Origin: an uncultured Pseudomonadota bacterium
GTDB taxonomy: Bacteria > Pseudomonadota > Gammaproteobacteria > Burkholderiales > Burkholderiaceae_C
Assembly (NCBI GenBank): GCA_945952465.1
Contig: CAMFIB010000007.1
Coordinates: forward strand, 51,653-115,652
DNA length: 64,000 nucleotides
Reading direction: 5' to 3'
Position 1 is the first letter of the stretch. Each line of letters begins with the position of its first letter. A program made the translations under genes and the position numbers. The notes under the pieces are model-generated. The model made no database searches. It worked only from the letters and a program-made list of their open reading frames with translations, and was not told the origin of the DNA. Shown piece after piece: positions 15,310 to 24,404 of the stretch.

Positions 15310-16987
15310 GCCGGCCGCCGTGGCGCGACGACGGCCAGAGGCCGCGCAGGCGCTCGGCCAGCATCTCGCGCAGCAGCCGGCGGTGGATGCGGGCGGCGGT
15401 CAGGCCGGCCGGTGCGTCCCACCAGCCGTCGGCCCGCATCGCCTCGCAGCCGCGCTCGAAACGTTCGGCAATGCGGGTGAAGTCGGCCTCGGTGTGGGCC
15501 AGCGTGAAGATCAGCCGGCCGCTGCCGACCCAGCTCAGTGCCAGGCCTTCCAGCCGCAGGTAGTACGGCAGCATCCAGTGGTAGCGCGAGACCGTGGTGA
15601 ACAGCACCGTCCACACGGTGGAGAGATTCGTCACGCGCACCGGCAGGCCGGCCGATTCGAGCCGCTGGTTCAGCGCGGCGGCGCGGCGGTCCCAGGTGGC
15701 GTCGAGGCCGTCGTACAGCGCCTGGCAGGCGGGCGATGCGAGGCGTTCCAGGAAGACCTGCATCGCGCCCATCACATGGGGGTGGGCGTTGAAGGTGCCG
15801 CGCGCGAAGTTCAGGTCGGCCGGGCGGTCCTCGCGGAAGCGTTTCATCAGCCCGCGCTTGCCGCAGACCACGCCCACCGGCAGGCCGCCCCCCAACGTCT
15901 TGCCGTAGGTGACGATGTCCGCCTGCACGCCGAAGTAGGCCTGTGCGCCGCCGGGCGCGAGCCGGAAGCCGAGAAAAACCTCGTCGAAGATGAGCACGAT
16001 GCCGCGGCGCGTGCAGACCTCGCGCAGCTGCTTCAGCCAGGCGGTGTAGGCCGCGCGGTCGAAGCCCGCCTTGCGGCTGCCGTCGACCAGCGTGGAGTCG
16101 CCCGGCGCGGCGCGGTTGGGGTGCAGCGCCTGCAAGGGGTTGACCAGCACGCAGGCGATGTCCTTGCGGGTGTCGAGCACGCGCAGCGTCTGTGCATGCA
16201 GGTCGCGCAGCGTGTAGGTTTCGTGCGGCGCCAGCGGGTTGCCGGGGCCGGGCTGCACGTCGCCCCACCAGCCGTGGTACGCGCCGGCGAAGCGCACCAG
16301 GTGGCTGCGGCCGGTGTGGTACCGCGCCAGCCGCACGGCCTGCATCACCGCCTCGGTGCCCGACATGTGGAACGACACCTCGTCCAGCCCCGACAGTGCC
16401 TGCAGCCGCCGCACGTTGTCGGCCACGCAGGGGTGGTAGCTGCCCAGCACCGGCCCCAGCGCCTCGACGCGGCGAGCGCCTTCGGCGATGCAGCTCTTGT
16501 AGAAGTCGTGGCCGAACAGGTTGACGCCGTAGGAGCCGGTCAGGTCGTCGAACACGTTGCCGTCGAGGTCGGTCACCGTGACACCGCCGGCCGAGGCGAC
16601 GAAGCCGCCGCTGGGCACATGCTGGCGCAGCAGCGCGCTGAACGGAAACGGCACGCGGTAGGCGGCGGTGAGCTGCAGGTCCGACAGGCCCGCGCGGGCT
16701 TCGGCCGTCAGCGCAATGGAGCGGGCGAAGCGCTGGCGGTAGGTGCCCGACAGCCGTGCCAGAGCGGCGCGTCGGCGGCCGGCCACGGCTGCGTCGGCGC
16801 CGTCGGCGTCAAACCATTGCGCGTCGTCGTAGCTGTAGCCTGGAATCCAGCCGGTCAGGCGCTTGGCCATGCGTGTGTGCCCGGCCAGGCCCGGTTGCTT
16901 GGCGCGCGACAGTGCCAGCCGCCGCGCGATGCGCGGCGCCAGCGCCGCCGTTGCGAGCGCCACCGCGCTCCACCCAACCAGTTCCAT
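15230..16987 (-). CDS. Class III PLP-dependent aminotransferase, membrane-anchored
   Basis: This 585-residue protein resembles glutamate-1-semialdehyde aminomutase-type class III aminotransferases: FHMSGTEAVMQAVRLAR binds the cofactor phosphate, LIFDEVFLGFRL holds the cofactor Asp, and DIVTYGKTLGGGLPVG carries the catalytic Lys. It differs from HemL by an extra N-terminal hydrophobic segment (LVGWSAVALATAALAP) and a long N-terminal domain, and by a Pro/Ala-rich end. It is divergent from the phosphatidylserine-decarboxylase-like gene, with only 56 bp between the start codons. Together with the Mpo1-like gene this suggests amino-lipid or long-chain amino-alcohol metabolism; the substrate is unknown. 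Confidence 0.8.
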   Translation of the reverse strand: MELVGWSAVALATAALAPRIARRLALSRAKQPGLAGHTRMAKRLTGWIPGYSYDDAQWFDADGADAAVAGRRRAALARLSGTYRQRFARSIALTAEARAGLSDLQLTAAYRVPFPFSALLRQHVPSGGFVASAGGVTVTDLDGNVFDDLTGSYGVNLFGHDFYKSCIAEGARRVEALGPVLGSYHPCVADNVRRLQALSGLDEVSFHMSGTEAVMQAVRLARYHTGRSHLVRFAGAYHGWWGDVQPGPGNPLAPHETYTLRDLHAQTLRVLDTRKDIACVLVNPLQALHPNRAAPGDSTLVDGSRKAGFDRAAYTAWLKQLREVCTRRGIVLIFDEVFLGFRLAPGGAQAYFGVQADIVTYGKTLGGGLPVGVVCGKRGLMKRFREDRPADLNFARGTFNAHPHVMGAMQVFLERLASPACQALYDGLDATWDRRAAALNQRLESAGLPVRVTNLSTVWTVLFTTVSRYHWMLPYYLRLEGLALSWVGSGRLIFTLAHTEADFTRIAERFERGCEAMRADGWWDAPAGLTAARIHRRLLREMLAERLRGLWPSSRHGGRLSGGAAPTPGRADAPAAAAAARGGTA

Positions 16988-17043
16988 GGTGTTCCCAAAA
17001 TGACTTTGTTCTTTCGGTTGTATGGCCGAGCGTTGACAAGCGT

Positions 17044-17961
17044 ATGAAAACCGCCGTTTCTTCTCCCGCCCGTTTCGAGACTCTGCGCCGCTGGCGCGAC
17101 CGCCTGCTGCTGCAGGAAGACCTGAACTTCCTGCTGACCAACCGCATCCCGCGCATCGCGCTGACGCGCTTCATGGGCTGGTTCAGCAAGATCCGCCACC
17201 CCTGGGTGTTCAGGCCGTCGCTGGCGGTCTGGCGCATGTTCACCGAGCTGGACCTGAGCGAGGCGAAGAAGAGCCGCTTCGAGAGCCTGCACGACTGCTT
17301 CACCCGCGAGCTGAAACCCGGCGCGCGGGTGGTCGATGCCGACCCGGATGTCATCGTCAGCCCCTGCGACGCCATCGTCGGTGCGTGCGGCACGGTGGAG
17401 GGCGACCGGCTCTACCAGGCCAAGGGGTTCCCGTACACGCTGGGCGAACTGGCGGCCGGCGACGCGCTCGCGCCATTCGCCGGCGGCTGCTACGCCACGC
17501 TGCGGCTCACCTCGGCGATGTACCACCGCTTCCATGCGCCGGCCGACCTGCGGGTGCGCTCGGTCGACTACATCAGCGGCGACACCTGGAACGTCAACCC
17601 GATCGCGCTGAAGCGGGTGGAGAAGCTGTTCTGCCGCAACGAACGGGCGGTGCTGTGCGGTGAACTGACCGGCCCCGGCGGCTCACCCGCCGAACCCTTC
17701 GCGCTGGTCGCGGTGGCGGCCGTGCTGGTGGCCAGCATGCGGCTGCACTGCCTCGACGTGCTGCTGCACCTGCGCTACCGCGGGCCCGCGCACCAGCGCT
17801 GCGACGCGCCCGCTCGGCGCGGCGACGAGCTGGGCTGGTTCGAGCACGGCTCCACCATCCTGGTGTTCATGCCGCCGGGCAGCGCGCTGTGCGAGGGCAT
17901 CGGCCCCGGCACCCGGCTGCGCATGGGCCAGCCGCTGATGCGGCGGCCTGCCCAGAGTTAG
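17044..17961 (+). CDS. Phosphatidylserine decarboxylase-like protein
   Basis: This 305-residue predicted pyruvoyl enzyme would decarboxylate phosphatidylserine or a related lipid at the inner membrane. Family landmarks are visible: SPCDAIVG (Asp109 of the self-cleavage triad), MYHRFHAP (triad His) and the cleavage site HGST near the C-terminus, where Ser becomes the pyruvoyl group. Most bacterial enzymes have LGST or VGST, so the His before Gly is a deviation. The start at ATG 17044 is chosen because the upstream frame lies inside the opposite-strand aminotransferase. Its stop overlaps that of the convergent acyl-CoA synthetase by four bases. It may be a second, specialised paralogue rather than the housekeeping psd. 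Confidence 0.85.
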   Translation: MKTAVSSPARFETLRRWRDRLLLQEDLNFLLTNRIPRIALTRFMGWFSKIRHPWVFRPSLAVWRMFTELDLSEAKKSRFESLHDCFTRELKPGARVVDADPDVIVSPCDAIVGACGTVEGDRLYQAKGFPYTLGELAAGDALAPFAGGCYATLRLTSAMYHRFHAPADLRVRSVDYISGDTWNVNPIALKRVEKLFCRNERAVLCGELTGPGGSPAEPFALVAVAAVLVASMRLHCLDVLLHLRYRGPAHQRCDAPARRGDELGWFEHGSTILVFMPPGSALCEGIGPGTRLRMGQPLMRRPAQS

Positions 17962-19640
17962 CCGAGGTCTTCCTCGAAGAACTCCAGCTCGCCTTTTTCA
18001 CCGGCCTGACGGCGGTCGGCCTCGCCCTTGCGCAGCTCCACGCGGCGGATCTTGCCGGAGATGGTCTTGGGCAGTTCGGCGAACTCGATGCGGCGGATGC
18101 GCTTGTACGGCGCCAGCCTGTCGCGGCAGTAGGCGAGGATGTCGCGCGCCAGTTCGGCGCTCGGTTCCCTGCCGCCGACCAGCACCACGAAAGCCTTGGG
18201 CACGCACAGCCGCACCGGGTCGGGGCTGGGCACGATGGCCGCCTCGGCCACCGCTTCGTGCTCGATCAGCACCGACTCCAGCTCGAACGGGCTGATGCGG
18301 TAGTCGGACGACTTGAACACGTCGTCGGCGCGGCCCACGTAGGTGATGTAGCCGCTGGCGTCGCGCTGCGCCACGTCGCCCGTGTGGTAGTGGCCGGCGC
18401 GGGTCACGTCGGCGGTTTTCTCGGCGTCGTCCTCGTAGCCGATCATCAGGCCGACCGGCCGCGGCGACAGGCTGAGGCAGACCTCGCCTTCGTCGGCGGG
18501 TTGGTCGTCGGCGTTCAGCAGCACCACCTCGTAACCGGGCATCGGCCGGCCCATGCTGCCGTTGACGACCTTCTGGCCGGGGCTGTTGCCGATCTGGCAG
18601 GTGGTTTCGGTCTGGCCGAAGCCGTCGCGGATGGTGATGCCCCAGGCCGCCTGCACCTGCTCGATCACCTCCGGGTTCAGCGGCTCGCCGGCGCCGATCA
18701 GCTCGCGCAGCTTCACCCTGGCCTTGGTGAGATCGGCCTGTATGAGCAGCCGCCAGACGGTGGGCGGCGCGCACATCACGGTCACGCCGCAGCGCTCCAG
18801 CACGCCGAGCAGCGCCTCGGCCTTGAAGCGCGCGTAGTTGAAGATGAAGATGCAGGCCTGCGCGTTCCACGGCGCGAAGAAGCAGCTCCACGCGTGCTTG
18901 GCCCAGCCGGGCGACGAGATGTTGAGGTGCACGTCGCCGGGCTGCAGGCCGATCCAGTACATGGTGGACAGGCTGCCCACCGGGTAGCTCTGGTGGCTGT
19001 GCAGCACCAGCTTGGGCTTGGACGTGGTGCCCGAGGTGAAGTACAGCAGCAGCGGGTCGGTGGCCTTGGTCGGGCCGTCGGGCGTGAAGGCTTCGGGTGC
19101 CTTCGCGGCATCGTCGTAAGCGGTCCAGCCGTCGACCGGCTTGCCCACCGCGATGCGGGTGTAGCCGCCGGCAATCCTGGCGAACTTGCCGGCATGCTCG
19201 GCGCCGGCGATCACGTGCTTCACGCGGCCCCGGTCGAAGCGGTCGAGCAGGTCGTCGTGCACCAGCAGCGTGGTGGCCGGAATGACCACCGCGCCCAGCT
19301 TGAAGCAGGCCAGCATGATTTCCCACAGCGGCCGCTCGTTGCCCAGCATCAGCAGCACCCGATCGCCGCGCTGCACACCCAGCCCGCGCAGCCAGTTCGC
19401 GGCCTGGCTGGAGCGGCTCGACATCTGCGCGAAGCTGCGTTTTTCCTCGCGGCCGTCTTCCTCGACGATCCACAGCGCCGTCGCGTCGTTGTTCTTGGCG
19501 AAGCCGTCGAAATAGTCGAGCGCCCAGTTGAAGTCGTCGAAGCGCGGCCACTCGAAGCCTTTCACCGCGCCGTCGTAGTCGGTGCGGTGGTCGAGCAGGA
19601 ACTGGCGGGCTTTCTGGAAGGTGGCGTGGTTGGCGTTCAT
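17958..19640 (-). CDS. AMP-dependent acyl-CoA synthetase
   Basis: This 560-residue adenylate-forming ligase would activate a carboxylic acid to its CoA thioester using ATP. Motifs in order are LLYFTSGTTSKPKLVLHSH (P-loop-like), DGFGQTETT (adenine-binding), YHTGDVAQRDASGYITYVGRADDVFKSSDYRISP (hinge and CoA region) and LPKTISGKIRRVELR (catalytic Lys). The overall pattern is that of medium-chain or acetyl-CoA-synthetase-like enzymes. The start MNANHATFQKAR is chosen; a longer frame upstream is out of family. It could feed acyl-CoA to the reductase and WS/DGAT enzymes of the window, but chain-length preference cannot be read from sequence. Confidence 0.9.
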   Translation of the reverse strand: MNANHATFQKARQFLLDHRTDYDGAVKGFEWPRFDDFNWALDYFDGFAKNNDATALWIVEEDGREEKRSFAQMSSRSSQAANWLRGLGVQRGDRVLLMLGNERPLWEIMLACFKLGAVVIPATTLLVHDDLLDRFDRGRVKHVIAGAEHAGKFARIAGGYTRIAVGKPVDGWTAYDDAAKAPEAFTPDGPTKATDPLLLYFTSGTTSKPKLVLHSHQSYPVGSLSTMYWIGLQPGDVHLNISSPGWAKHAWSCFFAPWNAQACIFIFNYARFKAEALLGVLERCGVTVMCAPPTVWRLLIQADLTKARVKLRELIGAGEPLNPEVIEQVQAAWGITIRDGFGQTETTCQIGNSPGQKVVNGSMGRPMPGYEVVLLNADDQPADEGEVCLSLSPRPVGLMIGYEDDAEKTADVTRAGHYHTGDVAQRDASGYITYVGRADDVFKSSDYRISPFELESVLIEHEAVAEAAIVPSPDPVRLCVPKAFVVLVGGREPSAELARDILAYCRDRLAPYKRIRRIEFAELPKTISGKIRRVELRKGEADRRQAGEKGELEFFEEDLG

Positions 19641-19744
19641 GGTGGGGCCGGCGGTCGGCGGTGGCACTGGAGCAAAGATGCTACGGCCTGCCCGGGCCGC
19701 GCCAAGGGCGGGTAAACGCTGTACCGGGAAGCGACAGCCCGCGC

Positions 19745-20470
19745 TCAGCTCGGGGTGGCGAAGGCGGCCAGCACCGCCGCCTCGATGCGGTCGGCTGCGC
19801 GCGGGTCGATGTGCGGGGCTGCGGGCAATGCCTCGTCGAGCACCAGTTGCTGGGCCCGCGTCCCCGCGCCGTAGTGGTCGCGCATGGCGATGGCCCAGAC
19901 GCGGCGGGCGATGCCGGCCATCGCCTGCTGTTCCGCCGCGGTGCCGGTCGGCACCACCAGCACCACCTGCGGCGCGACGTCGTCGATGGGTTCGCCGCGG
20001 GCGAGACCGGCCTCGACCGCGTCGAAAGCCTGCGCCAGCGTGTTCGCCCGTTGCGGCGACTCGGCAGCCGGCGCGGACGTGGTGCTGTGGGTGTACGGAA
20101 AGTGGCCCGGCAGATGGTGCAGCGCCAGCCATTCCAGCCGCTCGCCGTGGTCGGCCGTTGCAGGCAGGGCATCCGGGTGCGCGGCCAGCAGCGCCGGCCA
20201 TTGCGCGAGCAGCGCCACGGCCGTCGGGTCCTGCTGCCCGCGCCGTGACGCCGCCAGGTCCCGCGTGGCCTCGGCGGCCCGCGGCCGCCCGGCCTTGCCG
20301 TCGGCCAGCATCTGCGCCACCGCCTCGAGCTGCTGGATCTCGCGGGCCAGACGGGCCTGGTCTGCGGCCCACTGCCGGTAGGCGTTCACCCGGGCAGCAA
20401 TGGCGTGCAGGTGCGCGCGCCCAACGGTGGCCGGGGCAGGTGGAGGCGGGGCGGTCATCGGGGGTGGCAT
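19745..20470 (-). CDS. Hypothetical protein, Ala-rich
   Basis: This 241-residue protein is not recognised. It begins with a Pro-rich stretch (MPPPMTAPPPPAP), followed by a helix-rich region (about 20-110) and a region with APQVVLVVPTGTAAEQQAMAGIARRVWAIAM. No signal peptide, membrane segment or Cys cluster is visible. A stretch LPGHFPYT recalls acyl-CoA mutases but nothing around it fits. Codon use matches neighbours, and reading frame and length argue that it is real. It may start at the second Met, four codons in. It sits on the minus strand between PPK2 and the acyl-CoA synthetase gene, and may be co-transcribed with them. Confidence 0.6.
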   Translation of the reverse strand: MPPPMTAPPPPAPATVGRAHLHAIAARVNAYRQWAADQARLAREIQQLEAVAQMLADGKAGRPRAAEATRDLAASRRGQQDPTAVALLAQWPALLAAHPDALPATADHGERLEWLALHHLPGHFPYTHSTTSAPAAESPQRANTLAQAFDAVEAGLARGEPIDDVAPQVVLVVPTGTAAEQQAMAGIARRVWAIAMRDHYGAGTRAQQLVLDEALPAAPHIDPRAADRIEAAVLAAFATPS

Positions 20471-20517
20471 CGTGTGCGGGCACGATTGTCGGGCATGCCC
20501 TCGCCGGGTCGTTGGCG

Positions 20518-21378
20518 CTACCGCACCACCAGGCCCGCCAGCCCCGGGTCGCCCGGCGGGTAGCGCAGCTTCAAGCCCTTGAGGGTGTCGCGCACGGCGG
20601 TGGCGATCATCAGGTTGCGGTGGGTTTTCGAGTCGGCGGGCACCACGGTCCAGGGCGCCCAGGGTGTGCTGGTGGCACCGAGCATGGCGGCGTAGGCCTG
20701 CTGGTAGTCGTCCCACTGGCGGCGCACCTCGATGTCGGACAGCGCGAATTTCCAGTGCTTGGTGGGGTCGTCGATGCGGGCCTGCAGGCGTGCGCGCTGC
20801 TCCTCCGAGCTGATGTGCAGCATGAACTTCAGCACCACGGTGCCGGTGTCGGTCAGCATGCGCTCGAAGTCGTTGAGGTGGCCGCAGCGCTGCCTGACCT
20901 GGGCCGGCGTGATCCAGCCGTTGACGCCGGGGACCAGCACGTCTTCGTAGTGGCTGCGGTTGAAGACGGTGATCTCGCCGGCGGCGGGCAGCGCCTTGTG
21001 GATGCGCCACAGGTAGTCGTGCGCCTTTTCCTCGTCGCTCGGCGCCTTCCAGCCAATGGTGTGCACGCCCAGCGGGCAGACGCGGGCGAACACGCCGCGC
21101 ACGGTGCCGTCCTTGCCGGAGGTGTCCATGCCCTGCAGCACCACCAGCAGCTTGAAGCGGCGGTCGGCATAGAGCAGGTCTTGCAGCGCGTCGATTTCCT
21201 GTGCCAGCGCATCGACGGCGGCCTTATCGTCGGCCTTGCTGCCGCTGGAGAAGGGTTTGGCGCCGGGGTCGATGCCGGCCAGGTCGAACGGCTTGCCGGC
21301 CTTCTTGCCCGCCGGGTCGGCCGGGGGAACCTGCCAGTCGGCGAGGGAGGGGCGGGGCGGCGGCTTCGCGCTGGGCAT
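20518..21378 (-). CDS. Polyphosphate kinase 2 family protein
   Basis: This 286-residue cytosolic enzyme would transfer phosphate between polyphosphate and nucleoside mono- or diphosphates. It has Walker A GMDTSGKDGTVRGVFARV, the lid-like region with HDYLWRIHKALP, and the second conserved block NRSHYEDVLVPGVNGWI, all typical of PPK2. The C-terminal YPPGDPGLAGL lies in the usual position. The start MPSAKPPPRPS is preceded by a CAGGAGACC site. It may supply nucleotide triphosphates when ATP is low; the subclass cannot be assigned without alignment. Confidence 0.92.
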   Translation of the reverse strand: MPSAKPPPRPSLADWQVPPADPAGKKAGKPFDLAGIDPGAKPFSSGSKADDKAAVDALAQEIDALQDLLYADRRFKLLVVLQGMDTSGKDGTVRGVFARVCPLGVHTIGWKAPSDEEKAHDYLWRIHKALPAAGEITVFNRSHYEDVLVPGVNGWITPAQVRQRCGHLNDFERMLTDTGTVVLKFMLHISSEEQRARLQARIDDPTKHWKFALSDIEVRRQWDDYQQAYAAMLGATSTPWAPWTVVPADSKTHRNLMIATAVRDTLKGLKLRYPPGDPGLAGLVVR

Positions 21379-21491
21379 GCGGGTCTCCTGGGGGTGAGGC
21401 GGCGGGCCGGCCGCGAGGCCCGCCGCACCGACCGGATGGATGCCGTGCAACGGTATCACGACCGGCGCGGGGGCATCGCGCGGGCGATACC

Positions 21492-21950
21492 ATGCCACCC
21501 ATGACCACGCCCGATCACAACCCCTCTTCCCCAACCTCCCCCGACGCGGTGCGGCCGGCCACCGGCTATGCCGGCGACGTGACGCCCGAAACCGCCTGGG
21601 CCTGGGTGCAGCGCGGCCACGCCGTGCTGGTCGACGTGCGCTCCGACGCCGAGCGCGAATGGGTCGGCGGCGTGCCGGGCGCCACGCCGGTGGCGTGGAA
21701 GCAGTGGCCGGGCATGGCCATGAACGCCGCGTTCGACGCGCAGATGGCGGCGGCGGTGCCGGCGGGCGGCAAGGTGGTGCTGCTGTGCCGCAGCGGCGTG
21801 CGTTCCGTCAGCGCCGCCAAACGCGCGACCGAGCTGGGCCTGGAGGCCTACAACATCCTCGAAGGCTTCGAGGGCGACGCCGACGAGGCGGGGCACCGTG
21901 GCCAGAAGGGCGGCTGGCGGCACCGCGGCCTGCCGTGGCGGCAGAACTGA
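21492..21950 (+). CDS. Rhodanese-like domain protein
   Basis: This roughly 152-residue single-domain rhodanese has the active-site loop LCRSGVRS with the catalytic Cys, preceded by VLVDVRSDAEREWVGGVPGATPVAW. Such proteins carry a persulfide sulfur for sulfur transfer or act as redox sensors. The WRHRGLPWRQN ending is common in betaproteobacterial members. Two adjacent start codons are possible (21492 and 21501); the first is used because of a GGGCG run upstream. It is divergent from PPK2 and lies just ahead of coaX. Confidence 0.88.
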   Translation: MPPMTTPDHNPSSPTSPDAVRPATGYAGDVTPETAWAWVQRGHAVLVDVRSDAEREWVGGVPGATPVAWKQWPGMAMNAAFDAQMAAAVPAGGKVVLLCRSGVRSVSAAKRATELGLEAYNILEGFEGDADEAGHRGQKGGWRHRGLPWRQN

Positions 21951-22032
21951 CGGGGCGGTTAACCCCTAGACGCCGGCTTGCGGCGGTGCAGATAATGCCG
22001 GGCATTTCCAACCCGATTTGTGTGACGCGCCC

Positions 22033-22815
22033 ATGACCTTTCTCGCCCTCGACGTGGGCAACACCCGGCTCAAGTGGGCGCTGTACGAGGCGCCGCACGC
22101 CGGCGCGCCGCTGCTGGCGCAGGGCGCTGAATTCCTGGAGAACATCGACCGGCTGGCCGAAGGGCCCTGGAGCGCGCTGGCCGCGCCCAGCCGCATGCTG
22201 GGCTGCATCGTTGCCGGCGACGCGATCAAGCGCCGCGTGCAGGAGCAGATGGAGCTGTGGGACGTGCACCCGCAGTGGGTGGTGTCCAGCCCGGCCGAGG
22301 CGGGCCTGAGCAACGGCTACGACCACCCCTCGCGGCTCGGCTCCGACCGCTGGGTGGCCATGATCGGCGCCTGGCACCGCATGCGGGCGCAGGGCCCGGC
22401 GCGGCCGCTGGTGGTGGTGATGGTGGGCACCGCGGTGACGGTGGAGGCCATCGACCACAACGGCCGTTTCCTGGGCGGCCTCATCCTGCCGGGCCACGGC
22501 ATCATGCTGCGCGCGCTGGAGTCGGGCACCGCCGGGCTGCACGTGCCGACCGGCGAGGTGCGCATCTTCCCCACCAACACCAGCGACGCACTCACCAGCG
22601 GCGGCACCTACGCCATCGCCGGCGCGGTGGAGCGCATGACGCAGCACCTGCGCACCGAGTGCGGCGCGGAGCCGATGTGCATCATGACCGGCGGTGCCGG
22701 CTGGAAGATGGCGCCGCACATGTCGGTGCCGGTGGAGCTGGTCGACAACCTGCTGTTCGACGGCCTGCTCGAGATCGCGGCGCGCCGCTACGCGGCAGCG
22801 GCGGTGCCAGCCTGA
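22033..22815 (+). CDS. coaX: Type III pantothenate kinase
   Basis: This 260-residue enzyme would phosphorylate pantothenate in the first step of coenzyme A synthesis. It shows the acetate-kinase-like fold motifs: [15 protein letters not shown] (phosphate 1), [14 protein letters not shown] (phosphate/pantothenate region), [18 protein letters not shown] and ITSGG-like [13 protein letters not shown]. The C-terminus has [14 protein letters not shown]. Start at ATG 22033 because the family begins exactly at this position. A dispersed repeat copy follows its stop codon. Confidence 0.94.
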   Translation: MTFLALDVGNTRLKWALYEAPHAGAPLLAQGAEFLENIDRLAEGPWSALAAPSRMLGCIVAGDAIKRRVQEQMELWDVHPQWVVSSPAEAGLSNGYDHPSRLGSDRWVAMIGAWHRMRAQGPARPLVVVMVGTAVTVEAIDHNGRFLGGLILPGHGIMLRALESGTAGLHVPTGEVRIFPTNTSDALTSGGTYAIAGAVERMTQHLRTECGAEPMCIMTGGAGWKMAPHMSVPVELVDNLLFDGLLEIAARRYAAAAVPA

Positions 22816-22825
22816 GCTTCTGAGT

Positions 22826-22893
22826 TGCTCCTGAATCAATAGCTGAAAAGCGCCATTCGGCGCTGGCTTGCAGCCGGTTTTCCTTGTAAAAAG
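22826..22893 (-). repeat. Dispersed 3'-end repeat, copy D
   Basis: Between the stops of coaX and the convergent WS/DGAT gene. It contains TGCTCCTGAATCAATAGCTG, then AGCGCC-ATTC-GGCGCT, a perfect six-base hairpin, then GGCTTGCAGCCGGTTTTCC. It is the best match to copy A when reverse complemented. Confidence 0.75.
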
Positions 22894-22898
22894 GCCGC

Positions 22899-24404
22899 TC
22901 AGCCGCCCCAGGGCAGCATCAGCGTGACGATCGCCATCTTGGCGAATTCGGGCTCGAACTCGTCGATGATGGCCTGCGGGTCGGGGCACAGCGTGCTGTC
23001 GCTCACCACGCCGAACTGCACGCCGCCGCCGTAGCTGAGGATGGACACGCCCAGCCCCACGTCGCCCGACTGCGGCACCCAGAACATCGTCTGGTCCAGC
23101 GTCGCGCCGCAGAAGTTGAGCTTTTCCTTCGGGCCCGGCACGTTGGTCATGACGGCGGTGGTCTTCTTGGCGAACAGGTTCAGCATCGCGTCCTGCGCCG
23201 GCTTGATGAGCAGGCCCGCCACCGCCAGCAGCCCGAAGGCCAGCAGCGGCTGCATGCTGCCCTTGAGCTGGTTCATGCGCCGCCGCACCTCGTAGACCCG
23301 CTCGATCGGGTTGTCCACGCCAATGGGCAGCACCAGCGGCACCAGGCCGAAGCGGTTGCCCAGCCGCCACGCCTCCGACAGCGGCCGCAGGTTCACCGGC
23401 ACCATCGCGCGGATCTCCTTGCCGGTGGTGTCCTCGCCGTGGCTGCGCAGGTAGGCGCCGATCGCGCCGGCCACGCAGCTCAGCAGCACGTCGTTGATCG
23501 AGCAGTTCAGCGCCTTGCCCACTGCCCGCACCTCTTCCAGCGGAATCGGCTGGCACCAGGCCACCTTCTTCGCGGTGCCGGGCTTGCCTTTCAACCGGGT
23601 GGGCGAGTCGTCCGGCATGAGCGCGAGCGAGGCGCCGTCGCTGAGGATCTGGTAGGCCGCCTTGGCCAGTTCCAGCGAGGCGCCGATGCCTTTCTGCGGG
23701 TCGCGCAGCAGCTCCAGCGAGCGGGCCACGCTGTCGCCCGTGCTGCCCAGCGCCTTGACCGTCATGCCGGTGAGCGGCTTGATCAGCGTGTCGGCAATCC
23801 AGTCTTCCGCCCCCGCCGGCGCCACGCGCCTGCTGCGCGCCGGCGGCTCGGTGCCGCCGTCCACCATGGTCATCATCACCGAGATCAGCGCAATGCCGTC
23901 GGCGATGCAGTGGTGGATGCGCGCGATCAGCGCCGAGCCGCCCTCGTAGTCTTCGACCAGATGAAATTGCCACAGCGGCCGGCGCGGGTCCAGCGGCTGC
24001 ATCGCCAGCTCGCCCACGCGGTCCTGCAGCGCGGCCTGCTGGTCACGGGCGTTCTTCGGCAGCTTCTCGATGACGACGTGGTTGGCGATGTCGAAGCGCT
24101 TGTCGTCGACCCAGGTGGCGCCCGCCGCGTCTTCCACCACCCGCTGGCGGAAGCGGTTGTACTTGAGCAGCCGCGCCTGCACGCGCTCGCACACCGCGGC
24201 GTGCGAGACGCCGGGCTTGAGCACCCAGACGCCGACGATCATCATGAGGTTCGAAGCCGTGTCCATGCGCAGCCAGGCGGTATCGACCTTGCTCATGCGC
24301 TCACCCGACAGGCCCAGCGTGCCGCTGACCGCCCGGTTCACGTTCTTGCGCACCTTGTCGCCCACTTCCTTTGCTGCGCGCGCAGCCTTGATGCGTGTCA
24401 CCAT
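22899..24404 (-). CDS. WS/DGAT family wax ester synthase/diacylglycerol acyltransferase (second copy)
   Basis: This 501-residue acyltransferase has catalytic motif HHCIADG at residues 164-170, the conserved INDVLLSCVAGAIGAYL block and TNVPGPKEKLNF. It differs from the first WS/DGAT in lacking the basic tail and in having a 36-residue N-terminal extension before MSKVDTAWLRM; a GGAG site supports the longer start. A Leu-rich segment (LLAFGLLAVAGLLI) could dock on membranes or lipid droplets. It is divergent from the acyl-CoA-binding protein gene across 132 bp, which suggests shared control. Product could be wax ester or triacylglycerol. Confidence 0.92.
   Translation of the reverse strand: MVTRIKAARAAKEVGDKVRKNVNRAVSGTLGLSGERMSKVDTAWLRMDTASNLMMIVGVWVLKPGVSHAAVCERVQARLLKYNRFRQRVVEDAAGATWVDDKRFDIANHVVIEKLPKNARDQQAALQDRVGELAMQPLDPRRPLWQFHLVEDYEGGSALIARIHHCIADGIALISVMMTMVDGGTEPPARSRRVAPAGAEDWIADTLIKPLTGMTVKALGSTGDSVARSLELLRDPQKGIGASLELAKAAYQILSDGASLALMPDDSPTRLKGKPGTAKKVAWCQPIPLEEVRAVGKALNCSINDVLLSCVAGAIGAYLRSHGEDTTGKEIRAMVPVNLRPLSEAWRLGNRFGLVPLVLPIGVDNPIERVYEVRRRMNQLKGSMQPLLAFGLLAVAGLLIKPAQDAMLNLFAKKTTAVMTNVPGPKEKLNFCGATLDQTMFWVPQSGDVGLGVSILSYGGGVQFGVVSDSTLCPDPQAIIDEFEPEFAKMAIVTLMLPWGG

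Noticed and set aside
20080..20130. Methylmalonyl-CoA mutase-like motif LPGHFPYT
   Set aside because: Only eight residues match. No further mutase sequence or B12-binding domain is present.
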